Part shown: positions 42,859-51,020 of the stretch, piece after piece
Position numbering within the stretch: position 1 is the stretch's first letter
Layout of the letters: every line of letters starts with the position of its first letter
NCBI GenBank assembly: GCA_045639325.1
Contig: JAZUCU010000043.1
Coordinates: 145,143-209,142 of the forward strand
Length of the DNA stretch: 64,000 nucleotides
Origin: RGIG8244 sp045639325
Lineage (GTDB): Bacteria; Verrucomicrobiota; Lentisphaeria; Victivallales; UBA1829
Reading direction: 5' to 3'
Position numbers and translations under genes: made by a program
The notes under the pieces: model-generated
Told to the model about the DNA's origin: nothing
Database searches by the model: none
Seen by the model: only the letters and a program-made list of their open reading frames with translations

Positions 42859-43295
42859 GTGTTACGGTGATTGCTCCCGGTATTGACGAACCCGTTGTTT
42901 TCGAAAAATTCCGTTTGCGGAAGGAAGACAAGCTCAAAACCCGTCAGGATTTTGAGACCTTGAAGGAAAATGGAAAACGGGTATCAGACCCTTATTTTAC
43001 ATTGCTTGTTATTCCTGCATCGCCGGACGATTTCAAGTTCGGCGTGATATGCAGCAGAAAATTTCATAAACATGCAGTGGTTCGCAACCGGGCAAGGCGT
43101 ATCCTCTCAGAAGCAGTCCGACTCCTGAAACCAAGGATGCAAACGTGCCGGATTCTCGTGATTCCACGCAGAAAAATTTGCAGTGCGACCATGCCGCAAG
43201 TCAGAGACAGTCTGCAAAAAGCTCTGATTCATGCGGGTATCAGGATTCAGAACATAGAGTCAGATCCCGGTTCTCCCCTGCCGGAATCGCGTTGA
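42855..43295 (+). CDS. rnpA: Ribonuclease P protein component
   Basis: About 146 aa. Binds the RNase P RNA and the 5' leader of precursor tRNAs. The signature block GVICSRKFHKHAVVRNRARRILSEAVR (seen around residues 65-90) includes the RNR motif. The start is uncertain: TTG at 42855 overlaps the rpmH stop as TTGA, GTG at 42867 is another choice, and neither has a strong ribosome site. Translation is probably coupled to rpmH. The N-terminus before FRLRKEDKLKTRQDF is longer than usual. Confidence 0.9.
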   Translation: MSVTVIAPGIDEPVVFEKFRLRKEDKLKTRQDFETLKENGKRVSDPYFTLLVIPASPDDFKFGVICSRKFHKHAVVRNRARRILSEAVRLLKPRMQTCRILVIPRRKICSATMPQVRDSLQKALIHAGIRIQNIESDPGSPLPESR

Positions 43296-43498
43296 TACTG
43301 ATCAACCTCTACAGAAAATGGCTCTCCCCTCTTTTTCCGCCGTGCTGCCGTTTTACACCAACCTGCTCTGCTTATGCATTTGAAGCTGTTTGCCGGTTCG
43401 GTTTGATAAAAGGCGGATTTCTCGCCCTTTGGCGTATTCTCCGTTGCAACCCTTTCTGCCGGGGTGGCTATGATCCCGTCCCTGAAAAATTAAACTGA
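43292..43498 (+). CDS. yidD: Membrane protein insertion efficiency factor YidD
   Basis: 68 aa with the start taken as the TTG at 43292, which overlaps the rnpA stop (TTGA) just as rpmH and rnpA do. The nearest in-frame ATG (43145) would overlap rnpA by 150 nt, while 68 aa is close to the normal YidD length. All family motifs are present: LINLYRKWLSP, CRFTPTCSAYA, EAVCRFGLIKGGFLALWRILRCNPF and GGYDPVP. Small amphipathic membrane-associated protein assisting YidC/Sec insertion. Confidence 0.88.
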   Translation: MILINLYRKWLSPLFPPCCRFTPTCSAYAFEAVCRFGLIKGGFLALWRILRCNPFCRGGYDPVPEKLN

Positions 43499-43518
43499 CA
43501 CAACTGGAGATTGATCCT

Positions 43519-45291
43519 GTGAAATTAGACAAAGAAAATGTCATCATAATATGTATTGCCGTTGCCCTTCTTGTTGCCTGGGCTTTGGTTTATCCGAATT
43601 ATCAGAAAAAACGTGCCGAAGAACGTGCACAGATTCAAAAACAGGCTGCTCTGGCTGAAGCTCAATTCGCTGCCGAAAATGCGCAGAAAGTTTCCGGTCC
43701 TGCAGTCACCGATATGAAAGCCGCTCCCGCTGCAGCTGCAAAAACTCCTGCCGCCCCTGTTGAAGCAGGTAAGATTATTGGCGAACGTTATTACACTCTC
43801 TCCAATGATAAAGTTGAATTGAAGATTGACGTGATGGCATCCGCTTTGGAATCCGTTACGCTTAAAAAATTCTATTTCGCCGGTGAAGAAGAAAAGAAAC
43901 CTCTTATCACCAATTCCAAAATCAAATACAAATCTCTCCAGCCTGTCATGGCGGATGCAAAAATTCTCTCCGCTTCCGCACAGAAAATGGGCGATAACGG
44001 ATTGCGTATTACCACAAAATGGTCTAATGGACTGGAACTTGTACAGCAGATTACACTTGAACCCGGCAGCTATGTGACTGATGTCCAATACACCCTGATC
44101 AATCCGGGTAAAGCTGTTGCCGCTGTCCCGGAATTCCAGGTCTGGTCTGCCGGTGTGCCGCCGACACAGTATCTTGCCGGTGATAAAATTTATTCCGAAC
44201 GTCACAATATCGACTGGCACATTGCCGGTTCCAAGTCTATTGTCTCCGGTGACCCCGATGCCAAAGAAGCCAAGTTCAAAGGTCTCCAGTCTGATCAGCA
44301 GGTCGACTGGGCAGGCAGCACCAATAAATTCTTTGCCTCCATCCTTTTCCTTGACAAAGTCAACGCCGGACTCCCCGGTGGAACCTGTATTGACCGTACC
44401 TATCATGCAAAACCGGAAAAAGCCGGTGAACAGTATGTTATGCCTTATGTCGGTTTGACTCTCAAGAATATCACACTTCCGGCAGGTCAGGCAGTTGTGG
44501 TCAGCTCCATGCGCTATTATTTCGGTCCGAAAGAAATGAATGAAATCAGAAAATTGCCGCCCACAGTGATGGATGCCATGCACATTTCTTATTTCTCCTG
44601 GTTTGAATTTCTTGCCCGCCCCATGGTTCGTTTCCTTGTGTGGCTTAACAGCATTTTCCACTCTTACGGGATTGCGATCATCGTGCTGACTCTTCTCGTC
44701 CGCCTGATTTTCTGGCCGATTACGCAGAAAGCCAACACATCCATGCGCAAGATGAGCAAACTGAAACCGAAAATGGATGAAATCCGCGAGAAATATAAAT
44801 CCAATCCGCAGGAAATGAATATGCGGATGATGGAACTTTACCGTGTGGAAAAAGTCAGTCCCCTTGGCGGCTGTCTCCCGATTCTCCTGCAGATCCCGGT
44901 GTTCTTCGCACTTTATTCTGCATTGGATTCCGCAGTTGAACTCAGACAGGTCTCCTTCCTCTGGTGTACAGACCTGGCACGTCCTGACCTGGTTGGCCCT
45001 CAGATCAACCTGCCGTTCTTCGGTCCGACAGGACTTCATCCGCTGGTTATCGCCATGACCTTGCTGATGGTGTTGCAGCAGAAGATGACACCTTCCAACA
45101 TGGATCCTGCACAGCAGAAAGTCATGTTGCTCATGCCGGTTATTATGTTGTTCATGCTGTATAATCTGCCGTCCGGTCTGACCTTGTACTGGACCGTCAG
45201 CCAGGTTTTCAGCATATTGCAAATGAAATATGGACAGATCATTGCAGAACGTGAAGAGGCCAAAGCTGCCGCTGCACCCCCTGCAAAGTAA
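43519..45291 (+). CDS. yidC: Membrane protein insertase YidC
   Basis: 590 aa, GTG start with GGAG about 10 nt upstream. Integral membrane insertase/foldase, working alone or with SecYEG. One N-terminal membrane segment (VIIICIAVALLVAWALVY), then an Ala-rich linker and the large periplasmic beta-supersandwich domain typical of Gram-negative YidC. The conserved C-terminal five-helix core runs from about residue 360, including FWPITQKANTSMRKM, the coiled cytoplasmic hairpin KMDEIREKYKSNPQEMN and GGCLPILLQIPVFFALYSAL. Confidence 0.97.
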   Translation: MKLDKENVIIICIAVALLVAWALVYPNYQKKRAEERAQIQKQAALAEAQFAAENAQKVSGPAVTDMKAAPAAAAKTPAAPVEAGKIIGERYYTLSNDKVELKIDVMASALESVTLKKFYFAGEEEKKPLITNSKIKYKSLQPVMADAKILSASAQKMGDNGLRITTKWSNGLELVQQITLEPGSYVTDVQYTLINPGKAVAAVPEFQVWSAGVPPTQYLAGDKIYSERHNIDWHIAGSKSIVSGDPDAKEAKFKGLQSDQQVDWAGSTNKFFASILFLDKVNAGLPGGTCIDRTYHAKPEKAGEQYVMPYVGLTLKNITLPAGQAVVVSSMRYYFGPKEMNEIRKLPPTVMDAMHISYFSWFEFLARPMVRFLVWLNSIFHSYGIAIIVLTLLVRLIFWPITQKANTSMRKMSKLKPKMDEIREKYKSNPQEMNMRMMELYRVEKVSPLGGCLPILLQIPVFFALYSALDSAVELRQVSFLWCTDLARPDLVGPQINLPFFGPTGLHPLVIAMTLLMVLQQKMTPSNMDPAQQKVMLLMPVIMLFMLYNLPSGLTLYWTVSQVFSILQMKYGQIIAEREEAKAAAAPPAK

Positions 45292-45352
45292 ATCTCAAAT
45301 ATAATAAATCTCAACCCTTAAAATTGAAAGATTGAATGGGAGTTTAATTACC

Positions 45353-46069
45353 ATGGAAGAACAGGTTAATCCCGAACAGGAAAATGTAATCGCAGCTGCA
45401 GAAGCTGCCGCAGAAGCTGTGAGCGAAGAAGCTCAGGCTGATGCCGCAGCGCCCGCTGTCGAAGAAGAAAAAGCTGAACGCAGAGAACGTGTACAGAAAG
45501 AAGTTACTCAGGATATGCTCGACCGGACATCTCAGGATTTGATGAAAATGCTGGATTTCCTCGGACATGACGATGCAACGGTGAAACCGTCTGCTGTCAA
45601 TGGTGACATTTGTCTCGACATCTGTTCCGAAGATGCAGGCCGCATTATCGGCAGAAAAGGTCAGTCTCTGGAAAGTCTTCAGCTCCTCATCAACCGTATG
45701 TGCCAGAAGGATGATCCCGATTATCCGCGCATCATGCTGAGCATTGACGGTTACTCCTCCCGCACTCCGGGTGGACGCAACAGCCGTCGTGATGATGATG
45801 ATAATGGTCGTCGTCGTGGCGGTAAAGGCGATCGCAATGGTCGTCGTCGCGGCAATGACAGAGAAGGCGGCAATGATGAAATCATCCGTCAGCAGGCATT
45901 GGATGCAGCGAAAGAAGTTCGTCTCTGGGGCGAACCCAAGACTCTGCCTGCAATGAATGCACATGATCGCAGAATCGTCCATATCACGCTGAAGAATGAA
46001 GCGGATATCATGACCGAAAGCGAAGGCGAAGGCGCCAAGAAAACAATCGTGATTTCCATGAAGAAGTAA
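45353..46069 (+). CDS. jag: Jag/KhpB RNA-binding protein (KH + R3H) with Arg/Gly/Asp-rich insert
   Basis: 238 aa from the ATG at 45353 (GGGAG 10 nt upstream). Acidic, Ala/Glu-rich N-terminus, a Jag-type segment, then a KH domain with GRIIGRKGQSLESLQLLINR. Between KH and R3H there is an unusual low-complexity insert (about residues 138-175) of Arg/Gly/Asp/Asn: runs such as GRRRGGKGD and GRRRGNDREGG. A C-terminal R3H-like part follows (MNAHDRRIVHITLKNE). The RGG-like insert is expected to strengthen RNA binding. Last gene of the yidC cluster. Confidence 0.92.
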   Translation: MEEQVNPEQENVIAAAEAAAEAVSEEAQADAAAPAVEEEKAERRERVQKEVTQDMLDRTSQDLMKMLDFLGHDDATVKPSAVNGDICLDICSEDAGRIIGRKGQSLESLQLLINRMCQKDDPDYPRIMLSIDGYSSRTPGGRNSRRDDDDNGRRRGGKGDRNGRRRGNDREGGNDEIIRQQALDAAKEVRLWGEPKTLPAMNAHDRRIVHITLKNEADIMTESEGEGAKKTIVISMKK

Positions 46070-46094
46070 TCTTCTGATATACGATTTAAAATGA

Positions 46095-46135
46095 TGATCC
46101 CGGCAGTGAAAATTCATTGCCGGGATTTTTTTTTT
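46095..46135. terminator. Intrinsic terminator after jag (bidirectional)
   Basis: Stem ATCCCGGCA... / ...TGCCGGGAT (about 46097-46109 and 46113-46125) followed by T10. It sits between convergent jag and the Bat-like operon. Confidence 0.9.
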
Positions 46136-46149
46136 GATCTTTTTCTTAA

Positions 46150-47193
46150 TCAGGGGTAACGGAAGCAGAGTGTATTTTTCAGGAATGCTCCCAGTACCAT
46201 CAGGAATGCCGCAAGAAGTGCCAGAACGTCATAATATTCTTTCCAGCGCATGAGGACAGGCTGTTCCACGGATGTTTTTTCCAACTTGTCGATTTCTTTC
46301 ATTGCCGCCGCCATGCCTTTAGCATCAGCTGCACGGTAATAAACACCGCCTGTTATTTTTGCCATTTCCTGCAGAAGTGGTTCGTCAAATTGACTTTCGT
46401 ACGGGACGTAGCGTTTTCCTGCAAACGTATTTGCTTCATAAATCGCATTTTGTGTTCCGATCCCCACGGTATAAAGAGTGATCTTGAACGAATTTGCAAT
46501 TTTTGCGGCTTCAATCGGCGTGATTTGCATGGGAACCGTGTTGGCACCATCGGTGAAGAGTACTACGATCCGACTTTTTGCGTCGCTATCCTTCAACCGG
46601 TTGACTGCACTTGCAACCGGACCGGCGATCCCGGTTCCGTCACCGATGACAGATGTCTGCATCCGGGCAAGGTTCGCCAACAGAAAATTGTGGTCGAGTG
46701 TGGGCGGGCAGATGACGTACGGGCGATCCGCGAATGCAATCAACCCGATACGGTCATTTGGGCGCATTTCCACAAATTTTGCGATTTCTTCTTTGGATAT
46801 GGTCAGTCGCGTTTTCAATTCGTTGCGACTGAGCATCTGTTCCAGCTTTGCATTGGACGCTTGTCCGGGAATATCGATTGCATTCATACTGCCGGATAAG
46901 TCAACAGCAAGAATAATGTCAATTCCGTCAGCGCGATTCCGGATCAATTCCATTCCGGTGCGCGGGCGTGCCAATGCAGTTACGAGACATCCCCCGGCGA
47001 TGGCAAAGCAGAGAAACGCCAAAGCCTTCCGCCAAAGATACCAGTTGCTTTTCTGTTCCGACGCCATTTGATACGGCCGGATGGTGGGAACGGTGAGGGA
47101 TGGTTCTTTCCGTTTCCACGCATACAGCAGAATCAGTAAATATGGAATCCACAGCAGCAACAGCCATGGATATTCAAATTCCACCCATCTCAT
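46150..47193 (-). CDS. VWA-domain membrane protein, BatA-like
   Basis: 347 aa. Two N-terminal membrane segments (WLLLLWIPYLLILLYAW and ALAFLCFAIAGGCLVTALA), a von Willebrand A domain with a perfect MIDAS motif AVDLSGSMNA and downstream DGTGIAGPVASAV, VVLFTDGANT, and a C-terminal membrane helix. This is the BatA layout of aerotolerance-type operons, where the VWA domain faces the periplasm. The start overlaps the DUF4381 gene by 4 nt. It is the last gene; BatB and BatC are absent. Confidence 0.9.
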   Translation of the reverse strand: MRWVEFEYPWLLLLWIPYLLILLYAWKRKEPSLTVPTIRPYQMASEQKSNWYLWRKALAFLCFAIAGGCLVTALARPRTGMELIRNRADGIDIILAVDLSGSMNAIDIPGQASNAKLEQMLSRNELKTRLTISKEEIAKFVEMRPNDRIGLIAFADRPYVICPPTLDHNFLLANLARMQTSVIGDGTGIAGPVASAVNRLKDSDAKSRIVVLFTDGANTVPMQITPIEAAKIANSFKITLYTVGIGTQNAIYEANTFAGKRYVPYESQFDEPLLQEMAKITGGVYYRAADAKGMAAAMKEIDKLEKTSVEQPVLMRWKEYYDVLALLAAFLMVLGAFLKNTLCFRYP

Positions 47194-48212
47194 GATACCT
47201 TACCTCCTTTTTTCTTTTTCTCTTTTTCCGCCGCAATGGCAGCATCCCGACAACTTTCCACCAATGTTTCGGCGCGCATTGCTGTTTTTTCGAATACCTC
47301 ATCACTGGCATCGGCGCGGGCAAACTTGATCATGTCCGATGTCTCAAGAAAACTGCGTAAAAATTTGCGATCCTGTTCCGGTAATGCTTCGCCGCGCTCC
47401 AATTCCCGCAAAAATTCACCTGTCGTCTGACGTTCTGCACGTATGCCCAGATAGGATTCCAGAAAGTGCCGGACGATATCCGTCAGGTCAGCTACCGCTT
47501 CCTCCGGAATGATGCTGCGTTTCTGCAGCGAATTTTTCAATTCTGCGATCGCTTCCAGCGCGGTCTCCCAGATTGTTTTTTGCACAATACGGACTTTCTT
47601 TTCGTGCATGGAACGGTACAGAAGCCAGAAGCCAATCAACAGCAGAATCAGGATCACGGCGGCAAGGGTATACCATGCCCAGTGTAGCCGCTTGGGGACG
47701 GGGACCATTTTTGCAATTTCGATTTCATCCATTGCCTTCGCGTTTTCCCGTTCCTGTACTTGCAGAGTGGGCAGCGGCAAAGAAAAATCCTGCGCTTCCT
47801 GTCCGGGAATCATGAACGAAAACATAACTTTTCCGTCCTTCAACTCTCCGGTCCAGAATGGTTGAAAATCAATCTGCAGCAGCCAGTAGGTGACACCCCA
47901 GCCGTACCGTTCCCGGGAATACACCGGTTCCGTCACCAATTGGAGTCCATTGGGTGGCGTAATATCGACCTGCCCGGGATTCATATTCCACGGGGCTTTG
48001 ATACATACGCGATAAATTCGTTTTTCGCCCAATACCGGTTTTGCATCGGGCAGAAAAACGCCTTTGCCTTCAATGACCGCCGGTTGAGGATTTTTCGTCA
48101 AGAGATAATATTTTATGCTTACTGTCAGTACGGAAACGATAATCGCCACCAGGATAATTCCGAGTATGATTGCCGCAATCCGCACGAATCGTTCAGTTCC
48201 TTTGTTCAACAT
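47190..48212 (-). CDS. DUF4381-like membrane protein of the Bat-type operon
   Basis: 340 aa. An N-terminal membrane helix (IAAIILGIILVAIIVSVLTV), an Ig-like extracytoplasmic domain (about 40-165) and a second helix (WYTLAAVILILLLIGFWLLY). A helical cytoplasmic C-terminus follows with LTDIVRHFLESYLGI, ending in a Lys-rich tail. This matches the DUF4381 type proteins that stand between DUF58 and VWA genes. Its biochemical task is unknown; probably a scaffold for the VWA protein. Confidence 0.8.
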   Translation of the reverse strand: MLNKGTERFVRIAAIILGIILVAIIVSVLTVSIKYYLLTKNPQPAVIEGKGVFLPDAKPVLGEKRIYRVCIKAPWNMNPGQVDITPPNGLQLVTEPVYSRERYGWGVTYWLLQIDFQPFWTGELKDGKVMFSFMIPGQEAQDFSLPLPTLQVQERENAKAMDEIEIAKMVPVPKRLHWAWYTLAAVILILLLIGFWLLYRSMHEKKVRIVQKTIWETALEAIAELKNSLQKRSIIPEEAVADLTDIVRHFLESYLGIRAERQTTGEFLRELERGEALPEQDRKFLRSFLETSDMIKFARADASDEVFEKTAMRAETLVESCRDAAIAAEKEKKKKGGKVS

Positions 48213-48215
48213 TTT

Positions 48216-49091
48216 TTATACCCTCCTGCTTTGTAACCGGCGGCTTTTGAAGAACCGGATCAACGGCGGAACCACATCTTTTTCAGTCGGAATATCCACC
48301 ATATCCACGCCGGATTTGCGGAGATGTTCTTCGGTTTCTTTCCGCAATGCCTGCTGTATTTCCTGATAAATATTCTTTCCACTTCCATACAGGAATGTCT
48401 TGCCGGTTTCACTGTCGGCAAGCTGTATGACGGGCGATTGCGGCATGGAAAATTCCAAAGGATCCAGAACTCGGAATGCTGCAACATCGTGGCGTCTGGC
48501 GAGGAGCTTGAGCGGTTTTTCCCAATCTCCGCCATCCACAAAGTCACTGAGCAGAAAAACGACGGAGCGTTTCTTCAGTGACCGGGAAAGAAATTCCAGT
48601 GCATAAGGCAGATTCGTTCCCTTGCCGGAGACTTCGCAGCCCACCAGTTCGCGAATGACTCGTAAAACATGGAATCTGCCGGATTTTGGCGGCAGATACA
48701 ATTCATCTTTATCCGTAAACAGGAGCAGGCCGACTTTATCATGATTCCGGATGGCACTGAAGGCGAGCAATGCCGCAATTTCCGCCATCTTATCACGTTT
48801 GGATGTCCCGGTGCTTCCGAATTCGACGGAACCGGAAAGATCGACTGCGAGAATCACGGTCAATTCCCGTTCTTCCACATATTTCTTGATATAGGGCGCA
48901 CCCATACGTGCGGTCACATTCCAGTCAATGTCACGCACATCATCTTCCACGGAATAGGCGCGGACTTCGCTGAATTCGATCCCCCGGCCTTTGAACATAC
49001 TGTGATATGCTCCGCCGGCAATATCCTCCACGATCTTCCGTGTCTTGATTTCCAGTTTCCGGACTTTTGCTATCAACTCACGGGTTAACAT
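48216..49091 (-). CDS. DUF58 domain protein
   Basis: 291 aa, no membrane segment. It starts with KVRKLEIKTRKIVEDIAGGAYHSMFKGRG and has the DUF58 core GIEFSEVRAYSVEDDVRDIDWNVTARM. A VWA-like half follows with DLSGSVEFG, a MIDAS-like metal motif. In this operon type DUF58 proteins act between the MoxR ATPase and the VWA proteins. Starts 21 nt after the MoxR gene stop. Confidence 0.93.
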   Translation of the reverse strand: MLTRELIAKVRKLEIKTRKIVEDIAGGAYHSMFKGRGIEFSEVRAYSVEDDVRDIDWNVTARMGAPYIKKYVEERELTVILAVDLSGSVEFGSTGTSKRDKMAEIAALLAFSAIRNHDKVGLLLFTDKDELYLPPKSGRFHVLRVIRELVGCEVSGKGTNLPYALEFLSRSLKKRSVVFLLSDFVDGGDWEKPLKLLARRHDVAAFRVLDPLEFSMPQSPVIQLADSETGKTFLYGSGKNIYQEIQQALRKETEEHLRKSGVDMVDIPTEKDVVPPLIRFFKSRRLQSRRV

Positions 49092-49112
49092 ACGTTATCA
49101 CCCCTCCGTTTA

Positions 49113-50135
49113 TTACGGGATACGCAGTTCGTTGAGGATCTTGGCAATCAGATCGTCCGACGTAATATTTTCTGCTTCCGCCTCGTATCCGGGAATGATT
49201 CTGTGACGCAACACATCGGGAGCCACATCTTTCACGTCCTGCGGGACAACGTAGGCACGGCCTTCCAGGAATGCCATACCTTTTGCTGCCAAAGTCAATG
49301 CAATACCAGCACGGGGGGAGGCTCCGAACTGAATGAGCTCGGTCAGGTCGTTCAACTTGACACCCCGCTGACGGTCGGAGAGATTTGCCGCGTGGCCGGG
49401 GCGGGTGGCGATGACGATATCGAGAATATATTCCAGAATCTTTTCATCGGCATAAACTTTATCGACCCAGGTGCGGGCATTTTCGATGTCGGACAATTTT
49501 GCAACGCTCATGGCTTTCATTTCCAAATGCGGGTGCGCCATGCGGTCGATGACCTGACGTTCTGCGTTACGGTCCGGATAATCCACTTTCAATTTGAACA
49601 TGAAACGGTCGACCTGAGCTTCGGGCAGTGGGTAAGTTCCTTCCTGTTCAATGGGGTTCTGCGTTGCGAGTACGAGGAAGGGAGAAGGCATTTTTCTTGT
49701 TTCCCCGGCGATCGTCGCCTGCCGTTCCTGCATACATTCCAGCAACGCACTCTGCACTTTTGCCGGTGCACGGTTGATTTCGTCTGCCAGAACCATGTTG
49801 GCAAAAACGGGCCCCTGTTTCAATTGGAACGTATGTTCGTTCTGATTATAAATCATCGTTCCGACCACGTCTGCGGGGAGCAGGTCCGGCGTGAATTGGA
49901 TACGTGCGAACGTTCCATCCAGAGCCTGCGCGAGGGTTTTGACCAGCAATGTTTTTGCCAATCCGGGGACGCCTTCGAGGAGCACATGACCATCGGCGAT
50001 GAGCGCAAGGATCATGCTGTTCAGCAATTTTTCCTGTCCGGCGAGGATTCTGCCGACTTCGGTTTTCAGCGGTTTGATAAAGGCGGATGCCTCAGTGATA
50101 CCATTCTGTAATTTCTGCAATTCATCCTGCATCAT
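49113..50135 (-). CDS. MoxR family AAA+ ATPase
   Basis: 340 aa. Walker A GVPGLAKT (with Ala-Lys-Thr), Walker B NMVLADEINRAPAKVQSALLE, sensor 1 LATQNPIEQEGTYPLPEAQ, arginine finger DRFMFKL and the C-terminal lid with SPRAGIAL. MoxR proteins chaperone assembly of VWA-domain complexes. First gene of the four-gene operon. Confidence 0.95.
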   Translation of the reverse strand: MMQDELQKLQNGITEASAFIKPLKTEVGRILAGQEKLLNSMILALIADGHVLLEGVPGLAKTLLVKTLAQALDGTFARIQFTPDLLPADVVGTMIYNQNEHTFQLKQGPVFANMVLADEINRAPAKVQSALLECMQERQATIAGETRKMPSPFLVLATQNPIEQEGTYPLPEAQVDRFMFKLKVDYPDRNAERQVIDRMAHPHLEMKAMSVAKLSDIENARTWVDKVYADEKILEYILDIVIATRPGHAANLSDRQRGVKLNDLTELIQFGASPRAGIALTLAAKGMAFLEGRAYVVPQDVKDVAPDVLRHRIIPGYEAEAENITSDDLIAKILNELRIP

Positions 50136-50229
50136 AATATAGCCTCCATTTGTTTGTTATTTGTGTGTAAAAGCCCATTTTTCAATGAATGATGTAATAG
50201 ACAGGCAAAATAGAAAAAAGTTCCCGTTT

Positions 50230-50245
50230 TCTAATAATTATTAGA
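50230..50245. promoter_or_regulatory. 16-bp perfect palindrome between moxR-type operon and GNAT gene
   Basis: TCTAATAATTATTAGA, exact two-fold symmetry, in a 229-nt divergent intergenic region. Possible operator; A/T richness makes chance more likely than usual. Confidence 0.3.
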
Positions 50246-50364
50246 TAATCTGGATTCAAAACGGTGTAAAAATCCCAAAAAAATAATGAATCCGTATGGA
50301 AATACAAAATTTGTATGCTATATTGCTTTCAAAACAATAAATTACATAAGGATCGGATGAAAAT

Positions 50365-50850
50365 ATGAGCTTGATTGTCAGAAAATTTGAAACGAAAGAT
50401 GCGGAACGCGTCTCCATTATCATGTTTGAAAGTTTCCGGAGCGTCTTTGGCGATCTCCATGGTACCGAACCGAAACCGGCAGCATATTGGGCGGAAATTT
50501 CCCATTCCGAAACTTGCGGCGGGATTATGACATCCTTCGTTGCGGAAGAAGATGGAAACGTCATCGGTTATATGCGTGTCAGCATCAACCCGGAAAATGG
50601 ACTGGGTATTCTGGAAGTTGCGGGCGTGGATCCTGCCAGTTTTTCCAAAGGGATCGGCAGTGCGCTTTTTGCGGCAGCGGAAGAATTCTGGAAACAGCAT
50701 AACATCCGGAAAGCCTATACCTGTACCAGTCACATCAATCACAAAGCGTTGGCATATTACAAGCGGATGGGGTTTGCTGAAGAAGGCCGCCTGAAAGAAC
50801 ATTTCAATCGTGGAATTGATGAAATTCAGCTGGGAAAATTTTATAATTGA
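50365..50850 (+). CDS. GNAT family N-acetyltransferase
   Basis: 161 aa acetyl-CoA-dependent acetyltransferase. Motif A is visible as LEVAGVDPASFSKGIGSALFAAAEEF, with the pyrophosphate loop modified (S-K-G-I-G-S-A). The C-terminal motif is ALAYYKRMGFAEEGRLK. The substrate is not predictable. A three-codon reading frame (50357-50368) overlaps the start as ATGA. Own terminator downstream. Confidence 0.88.
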   Translation: MSLIVRKFETKDAERVSIIMFESFRSVFGDLHGTEPKPAAYWAEISHSETCGGIMTSFVAEEDGNVIGYMRVSINPENGLGILEVAGVDPASFSKGIGSALFAAAEEFWKQHNIRKAYTCTSHINHKALAYYKRMGFAEEGRLKEHFNRGIDEIQLGKFYN

Positions 50851-50877
50851 ACGATCTCGTTTTGACCTGATTTTTTT

Positions 50878-50920
50878 TGCGGCTGTCCTGATTTTCAGTA
50901 ATCGACAGCCGCATTTTTTT
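50878..50920 (+). terminator. Intrinsic terminator after the GNAT gene
   Basis: Perfect 10-bp stem TGCGGCTGTC / GACAGCCGCA (50878-50887, 50904-50913), then T7. Confidence 0.9.
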
Positions 50921-50934
50921 ATTTTGGAAAAAAC

Positions 50935-50963
50935 TTGAAAAACGACGGTTGCGGGTGTATATT
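50935..50963 (+). promoter_or_regulatory. Candidate sigma-70 promoter of the antiporter gene
   Basis: -35 TTGAAA (50935-50940), 17-nt spacer, -10 TATATT (50958-50963). Confidence 0.65.
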
Positions 50964-51020
50964 AAAGACTGCTGATTTTTTATAAACATTTTAATATTTA
51001 ATCAAAATCTGAGGTGCAAC

